Assembly: GCA_002197995.1 (NCBI GenBank)
Contig: NGZR01000003.1
Location: 7,130,001 to 7,194,000, forward strand
DNA: 64,000 bases
Source: Gaeumannomyces sp. JS-464
Taxonomy: Eukaryota > Ascomycota > Sordariomycetes > Magnaporthales > Magnaporthaceae
Direction: 5' to 3'
Each line of letters opens with the position of its first letter. The first letter of the stretch is position 1. Positions 58,435 through 64,000 of the stretch are shown here, in pieces. A program made the position numbers and the translations under genes. Under the pieces are notes generated by a model. That model saw only the letters and a program-made list of their open reading frames with translations, had not been told where the DNA came from and searched no databases.

Positions 58435-61400
58435 ATGGCTTCCATGAAAACAGACTCGGAGCTGATGGAGCAGTTCGTGGCGGCCGTCCCGGTCCCACAC
58501 TCGAGCAACTTCGTCACCGTCGTCGACGAAAGTGGCGGGCCCATCCTGCTGAGCCTCGGCAACAACGGCGTCCTCTATGCCTTCAAGGAGAGTCCGAGCG
58601 GCGCCCGCGTCATGCTGGACCTCAGTGAGGCCTTTGGGGCCGCGGGCATGGAGGTCGTCACCTTCCAGGCCGTCCAGGACACACGCGACAAGCAGATCTA
58701 CTACTGCTTTGCCCACAAGAAGGCCGAGGACAGCGACGATACTGCCCTGGTCGTCTGCCGCCCCTTCGGCCCCAGCCTGCTGGACGTCGACGCTCCCAGC
58801 CTTGATCTCCGCCATCTCGTGATCCCGGAGACGGGAACCGCCCCGAGACATGTGCACAAGATTTTCATGGTATGCGCCCGCCGGTTTTGCTTTCGCTTTT
58901 TCTCCACCGTGTTCTCCAGGCGATGATAACCAGAATACCCACCCAACCGAACAGAGCGCCAAGCATCGCCTCCAGTCGTACCCGACTGTCGTCGTCGGCT
59001 ACGTGCCCCTGGAAAGTCTCTTTTCGTCCCAGGACCTGGCCAGGGTGTCCGTCCAGCCGTCGCTGTCAAGCTGGGCTCTCAAGTTCGACGTCGAGCTGCC
59101 CGAAAATGCTGGCCAGATTGTTGACTTTTGTGCTGCATCCCTGCCGATCGGGAGCGGATACTTTGTCCTCTACGTCATCCAGGGTATTGTCTTTTCTTGA
59201 AAAACCACCAGCAATGCGCCGCATTTGTCTTTTGCTCTTAGAATGCCCGTCAGTGTTTGTGGCGGTACTAATAAACCTCGCCCACAAGGTCAGAACCAGC
59301 TGCTCTTCTCCACCGACCCGGGGGCTCGGGTGCCCTTCAAGGTGGCGCTCAAGGCCCCGGCCGGTGCCAGGTGCCTCGCCACGGTCCAGCAGGCCAACGG
59401 CTTCACGGGCCTCCTGTGCGGCGGCCAAGGGTTGCACTTCTGGAATGAGAACGAGGCCCAGACCCGCAACAGCCCTGGCCGCCGTGTCTCGGATGACGTC
59501 GCCTTTGCCGGTGTTGACCAGCTCTTTGTAGCGCAGTCAACCAAGCTGATCTCCGTCTTCGCCTCGACCTAGGACACATCCGTCAGCTACGCGACTACGA
59601 CGAGCCTGAACTTCACGCTGCCCCTCGAGGCCGTCCCTCTGCTCCAAGGCGTGACGGGCGGCAACTTTTCGCCCTTTGTTGCGGCCGACGGCGCGATGCA
59701 GCAGCTCATCGTGTCCAAGCAGGACGACTCGCTCTCGCTGCTCCAGCAGGACCTCTTGTCGCAGCAGTGGCGCCAGCAGCCCTTTTACATCCCTGACCTC
59801 AATGAGAACCTCGAGTACGACGGCTTCATGACCCGCATGGCCATCACGGCGGACGACGGGTCGCCGGCCAGCCTCGAGACCGTGCTGTTGCAATGCCCGG
59901 ACGGCTGGACCGAGCTCATTGCCAACGGGCGCACCATCACCATAGGGCCCGACGGTACCGCGGTCGTGCTCGACGGCCAGGGTGTCCTGACCCTCGTCAT
60001 CCCCTCCGAAGACGGCTCCTGCCCCGGTTTCGTGCTGACGGACGTGCCCGGCCTGCCACCCGTGGTGCACGGCGCGCACGAAATCGACCCGACCGACAAG
60101 GTGCACGACAAGATGGAGAAACTGGGTCAGGAGGGCGCCCTGCGCGACGCCAAACTCCCGGACGGCACGTTGCTCCTGGCCGACTCGGACGCGAGCGACG
60201 ACGACGTTGAGGAGGCCCGCAAAGCCATCGTGAAGATGAACGAAACTCGCGATCAAGAAAAGAGGCTGCAGGCGATGGTGAGGATGGGTCGCGCACCCGC
60301 CGCGGCCCTGGAGGACGATGCCGCCGAACGAGCCAGGGCGCCAGGCGTCCAGAGGACCATGGCTGACGTGGGCGCTGTCATCTGTGGCAACATGAGCTTC
60401 TCCCGGATGGCCACGGCCAGGAAGGTTAGCAACAAGAGTTGGGTAAGCATTCTCATCATTCATTTTTTTCTTTCTCTTTTTCTCTTTTTCTCTTTTTTCA
60501 AGAAAGTCCCTCTACACCATTCGTCCGTCCGTCTCTCGCCGCAGTAATTAACACCCCGCAGGCATGGTGGGAGAGTGTCAAGCGCAAATTTAAAAAGGGC
60601 TTCAAGTGGTTTATCGCCGCGGCCAAGAAAGGGTTCGACTTCTTGGTGGAGATCGCAGGCGAGATCATCAGCTTTGCGGTGCGCACGCTCGAGGAGATCG
60701 GCAAGGCGCTCGCCTTTGTCTTCGACAAGGTGCTGGGCGCCTTTAAGAAGTTCATCGAGTTCCTCAAGCTCCTGTTCGATTTCAAAGCGATCCTTCGCAT
60801 CAAGAACGAGATCAAGGGCGCCATCAACGGCGTGATGGACCTGATGCCGTCCACCTTGGACAGCCTCAACCGGCACACCAGGGCCTTCCTGACCGAGGCC
60901 AAGGGAGACATTCGCGCGGCCATGGGCTTGCCAGAGATGGACAGCGTCAAGGGCGCCAACGACAGCAAAAACGACCCCGTGGTGCAGCAGGGGGGCGGGG
61001 TTGCCGACAGCTCGGGCACGCAGTACACCAACTACCAGGTACGTTGCTTTATCCACCATGGGGCTTCCTTGGGGCTTCTCGGCTAACCCACCGGCTGGAC
61101 GCTACCCGCAGCTTGAACACGGTGGCGCAGCTTCCCACTCGACGGCGGCCGACGAATCGGCGGCCCGCAGCCTCGAGGGACTCAGGTCTAGCATGCAGGC
61201 CGCTCGCATGGCACCGGCAGGCTCCAGCGCGGAGAGCCGGGCGGCTTCGGGCATCAGCGAGGCCCTCAAGCCACTGCTGGGCGGGAACGTGTCCGGGACG
61301 ACGTTCAAAGGGGTCATCGCCGCGATCCTGGACGAAGTCATCGACCTCGTAATGGCGGGCATGTCGGCCGGCGTCGAGATGATCAAGCCGGTCATCCGGG

Positions 61401-62398
61401 CGATGCAGCAGACCTTCAACGCCAAGATAAACATCCCCGTCTTCTCGGCCCTGTACCGCAAGATAACGGGCGACGACTTGACCATCCTGGACGCCACGTG
61501 CCTGATCCTGGCCATCCCCATGCACGTCATTTCGGTCCTGCTGACGGGCAAGAGCTTTAGCCTCGAAGGCGTGGAGCTGGCAAAGATGCTCGCGGGGGAC
61601 CCCTTTGCACCGGCGGCCAAGGCCAAGGTGGCGGCGAAGGCCAAGGACGAAGAAGACGAGGACGACGACGAGACCAAGAGGCGCAAGCTGGCCGGGTACA
61701 TACTGGGCTATCTGACCACCATTGTCCGCCTGATCCGCGCCGCGGTCGGTGGCTCGATCATGCTCAAAGACGCCACCGTCGGCAAGCAGCTCAATCTGGG
61801 CCTCGCGTCGACACGGCCAGCGCTCGGCGCAGCACAGGAGCGGCAGCTGCTCAAGTTCGGCGCGCCGCACCCGCTCGCGTACGCGCGCCCGTCACCGGCC
61901 GTGGCGGCGGGGAGACAGCTGCGATTTGCAGGCAGCAAAGGCATCCCGGTCAGCAAGGACGATCTCTTTGCGGTGATCGACGGCTTCCTGGCCTTTTTGA
62001 ACGTGTGCTTCACGATCCCGCTCAACCCGGACGACGAGCAGCTTAAAAAGCAGATGGCCCTCTGGGGCTACTCGGCCTGCAACGACTTCATTGGCGTGAT
62101 GGGCGACCGCAACGATACCACCTTCGCTTTCACCATGGCCAGCACCATTGTCATTTGGGGCATCGAGATGGGAATCAACGGCCACACGATGAAGGAGGAA
62201 CGGCCCGAGAGCATCGCCAGGATGGTACAGGCCAGCGTCGACGCGGCGGGGGCCCTGTGCGCGCTCTACGGCGTGTCGGGCAGGAACAGGACCCTCGTCA
62301 AAATCGCCATCGCCGCACAGGTCGTTTCGGCCGGCTTCCTTCTCGGCCTGACGATTCCCGAACATGTCAAGCAAGACTGGAACTGGATGCAGCCCTAA
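58435..62398 (+). CDS. Large unknown protein, five exons, one in-frame TAG
   Basis: Exons 58,435-58,869, 58,934-59,183, 59,289-60,442, 60,562-61,038 and 61,112-62,398 join in frame to about 1,200 residues. The start has a strong context (GCCACCATGG). The N-terminal about 500 residues are repeated beta strands like a propeller (FVTVVDESGGPILLSLGNNG, GLLCGGQGLHFWNENEAQ, LETVLLQCPDGWTELI). Residues about 530-690 form long amphipathic helices (VKRKFKKGFKWFIAAAKKGF, IKNEIKGAINGVMDLMPS). The C-terminal 400 residues contain hydrophobic segments (LDATCLILAIPMHVISVLL, MASTIVIWGIEMGI, IAAQVVSAGFLLGLTI). An in-frame TAG at 59,570-59,572 (codon 323) stands where CAG would fit, a CpA-to-TpA change. I recognise no family. 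The plan of beta N-half, amphipathic middle and hydrophobic C-terminus suggests a membrane-interacting protein; that is inference. Confidence 0.65.
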
Positions 62399-63224
62399 TC
62401 TAGGTTAGCCAGCTTAAACCTATCAATTGAATCGTTGCCTTTGCGACATGGAAGCGCTCGTTATTAAACAGTACTAGGTAGTCGCGCGAATGAGTGATGG
62501 ATTCTCCATGCAATACCGTGTCTGCCTTTGCGGCTGAAGCGGGACCTGCAGCCGCCGTTTGGTGGAAAAGAGTACTGTAGAGCTGTTGCAACGTTCCGCC
62601 TTCCTACTGCGCCAAAAGGAGGAGGTGGACCCGAGAGTTTGGAGAGCAGCCGCATGTGGATCTGGGCGAGAGACGAGCCGCGCCAAGCTGCTGTGGGCCC
62701 TGAGCGGCAGCACCCTCCGCCCCAGTTGGCGCCGATGCACGCCTGGACAGAACGACGTTGCAGTGCACCGCAAACACCCAAGCACAAGCAAACCTGAAAC
62801 CAACACGATCCTTGCCAGCGCGACGTCACGCCTCGACTGCCCCGACTCGGCCATGGGCGATCTGGAAGGGCGTTGACTCTTGCCGGTTTTTTAATAGACA
62901 CAGCGGCCGAGCTCCCGCGGATCGACGCCAAAGCCCCGAGCCCCATCAGAAAGCTTAACCCGCGGGTCCGCCCGTGTCTTCTCCATGCGATGCGACCAAA
63001 GCCCCAAAGTCAAGTCATGCCGGCAGGGCAAATAAAGGTGGCGATACCTTTATAATTAGAAGCACTTACAGAAGCACTTACAAACAGCATCGGAGCAAAA
63101 GCAGCATAAATACATCGACCACCAGCACCATCATCTCCAATCTTTTTCCCATCACCATCGCCTCCATCACATCCCCTCATCCTCTCATCCTTTACCCAAC
63201 CACCCCCGACCAAAAAACCACAAA
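62399..63224. promoter_or_regulatory. Intergenic and upstream region of the second repeat-peptide gene
   Basis: TATAATTA near 63,050 and two AGCACTTACA repeats (63,060-63,081) lie about 150 bp before the ATG at 63,225, followed by a CT-rich leader. The 29-bp repeat (62,810-62,838) is the only other structure that I see. Confidence 0.5.
62810..62838 (+). repeat. 29-bp exact repeat, copy 2 (partner 37,754-37,782)
   Basis: Identical to 37,754-37,782. Here it lies about 390 bp upstream of the second repeat-peptide gene. The flanking sequence differs downstream. Confidence 0.7.
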
Positions 63225-63811
63225 ATGCAGCTCCGCTACTCCCCAGCCGTCCAGGCCCTGCTGGCCGCCCTCCTCATCGCCGAGGTGGCCGCCGCGCCCC
63301 TGGCTAGGGTCCAGCCCAAGGTCACGACCTGCATCGGCTCCGTCTGCAAAACCACCACCATCCAACCCAACAGCGAATACAGGCCCAACCGCAAGCTGCC
63401 GTCGCTCCCCGGGACCTCGAGCAACAGGGCAAGCGCGACGCCGTCGAGAAGAGGGCGAACCCCATGTACGAGACGGGCATCGGCGGCAAGCCCGGCATGA
63501 AGCCTTCGGTCGTGCACGTCGGCAATAAAAAGCCCGTCGCTCCCATCAGCACCGTCGCCAAGAAGCCCATCACCCCGGTCAAGAAGGGCAAGCGCGAGGC
63601 CGTTGACGAGGCCGCCGTCGTCGAGAAGAGGGCGAACCCCATGTACGAAACGGGCATTGGCGGCAAGCCCGGCATGAAGCCTTCGGTCGTGCACGTCGGC
63701 AATAAAAAGCCCGTCGCTCCCACCAGCACCGCCGCCAAGAAGCCCATTACCCCGGTCAAGAAGGGCAAGCGCGAGGCCGTTGACGAGGCCGCCATCCCCG
63801 AGACGATGTAA
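63225..63811 (+). CDS. Secreted Kex2-type repeat peptide precursor (59-residue tandem repeats), frameshifted
   Basis: Signal peptide MQLRYSPAVQALLAALLIAE, then a segment with two cysteines (TTCIGSVCKTTT). Near the GGG at 63,411-63,413 the frame moves by one base; from there GKRDAVEKRANPMYETG leads into two tandem 59-residue units (nt 63,449-63,625 and from 63,626) without spacer. Each unit runs KRANPMYETGIGGKPGMKPS, through KKPVAP and KKPITPVKKGKR, to EAVDEAAVVE. KR sites precede the core, and the acidic EA-rich spacer after KGKR resembles the KR-EAEA spacers of fungal alpha-pheromone precursors, cut by Kex2 and dipeptidyl aminopeptidase. The second unit ends at PETM. It shares the architecture, not the sequence, of the precursor at 52.3 kb. 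The frameshift may be a sequencing error. Confidence 0.7.
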
Positions 63812-64000
63812 AAGGGCAAGTCGTACTGGATGGCCCTGTCGTGCCACGCCTTGCACAAGTCGAGGTGGGCGCTCAGACTTGAAGCGGAGACACCCGGTCA
63901 CGCACTTGACGGCATCCTTTCCTTTTTTCCCCATTTTCTTTCGATTCCTTGTTTGTCTTGCTAGCCTTTTGCATCTTGTGTCAGCTGTTTTTTTGCAATC
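63812..64000. other. 3' flank of the repeat-peptide gene
   Basis: T-rich sequence after 63,910 suits a 3' untranslated region. No other feature is seen before the window ends. Confidence 0.5.

Noticed and set aside
59537..60463. 308-codon open frame on minus
   Set aside because: Antisense shadow of exon 3 of the large gene; the plus strand has matching splice phases through five exons.
52302..63811. A complete RiPP (dikaritin-type) gene cluster
   Set aside because: No UstYa/DUF3328, tyrosinase, methyltransferase or P450 gene is visible between or beside the two precursors, so cyclic-peptide production is not supported.

Overview
This window comes from a filamentous ascomycete, most likely a sordariomycete. 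Genes carry short introns (about 60-80 bp) with GTRNGT-type donors and CTRAY-like branch sites, and the proteins belong to fungal families: an AMSH-type deubiquitinase, a SesB-NACHT-WD40 immune receptor, DUF7025 AAA ATPases and Kex2-processed repeat peptides. GC-rich gene blocks alternate with AT-rich islands of transposons full of C-to-T/G-to-A changes, the footprint of repeat-induced point mutation (RIP).

Layout. 0-2.6 kb: a frameshifted secreted-protein relic and a small secreted 8-cysteine protein. 3.7-8.8 kb: an unknown low-complexity protein and the AMSH-like gene, both on the minus strand. 10.4-15.3 kb: a large NLR-type receptor, divergent from AMSH. 16.5-18.2 kb: two small genes, each with one in-frame stop of RIP type. 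18.8-32.7 kb: one AAA ATPase gene cut in two by a PIF/Harbinger transposon (20,646-31,611), which itself contains a complete, RIP-mutated Ty3/gypsy chromovirus (24,122-31,067; LTRs, 5-bp target duplication and self-priming site visible). A 95-nt poly-C tract lies upstream. 33.7-40.4 kb: pseudogenes (NLR-like, an unknown gene with three stops, another unknown gene, a 2EXR fragment) and a 5S-rRNA-like sequence. 40.4-49.4 kb: a second transposon island (two TGTTAC...GTAACA elements, a second Harbinger copy with TTA target duplication, a Fot1/pogo fragment, a MULE with 42-bp perfect inverted repeats).

52-64 kb is the most unusual gene region. Two precursors of Kex2-type repeat peptides (52.3 and 63.2 kb) lie on either side of a divergent pair of large genes. 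One encodes a protein that resembles the clostridial P47/TULIP family. The other encodes about 1,200 residues with a beta-rich N-half, an amphipathic helical middle and hydrophobic C-terminal segments. They share a 1.36-kb intergenic region with a TATA-like box at similar distance from each start. The partner gene carries one in-frame TAG and the P47-like gene one frameshift. Whether these genes work together is an inference from position only.

Caveat: several reading frames break by one base next to short homopolymers (14.6, 20.1, 55.0 and 63.4 kb). This could be real decay or uncorrected sequencing error. The TAA/TAG stops, by contrast, all fit CpA-to-TpA change and look biological.
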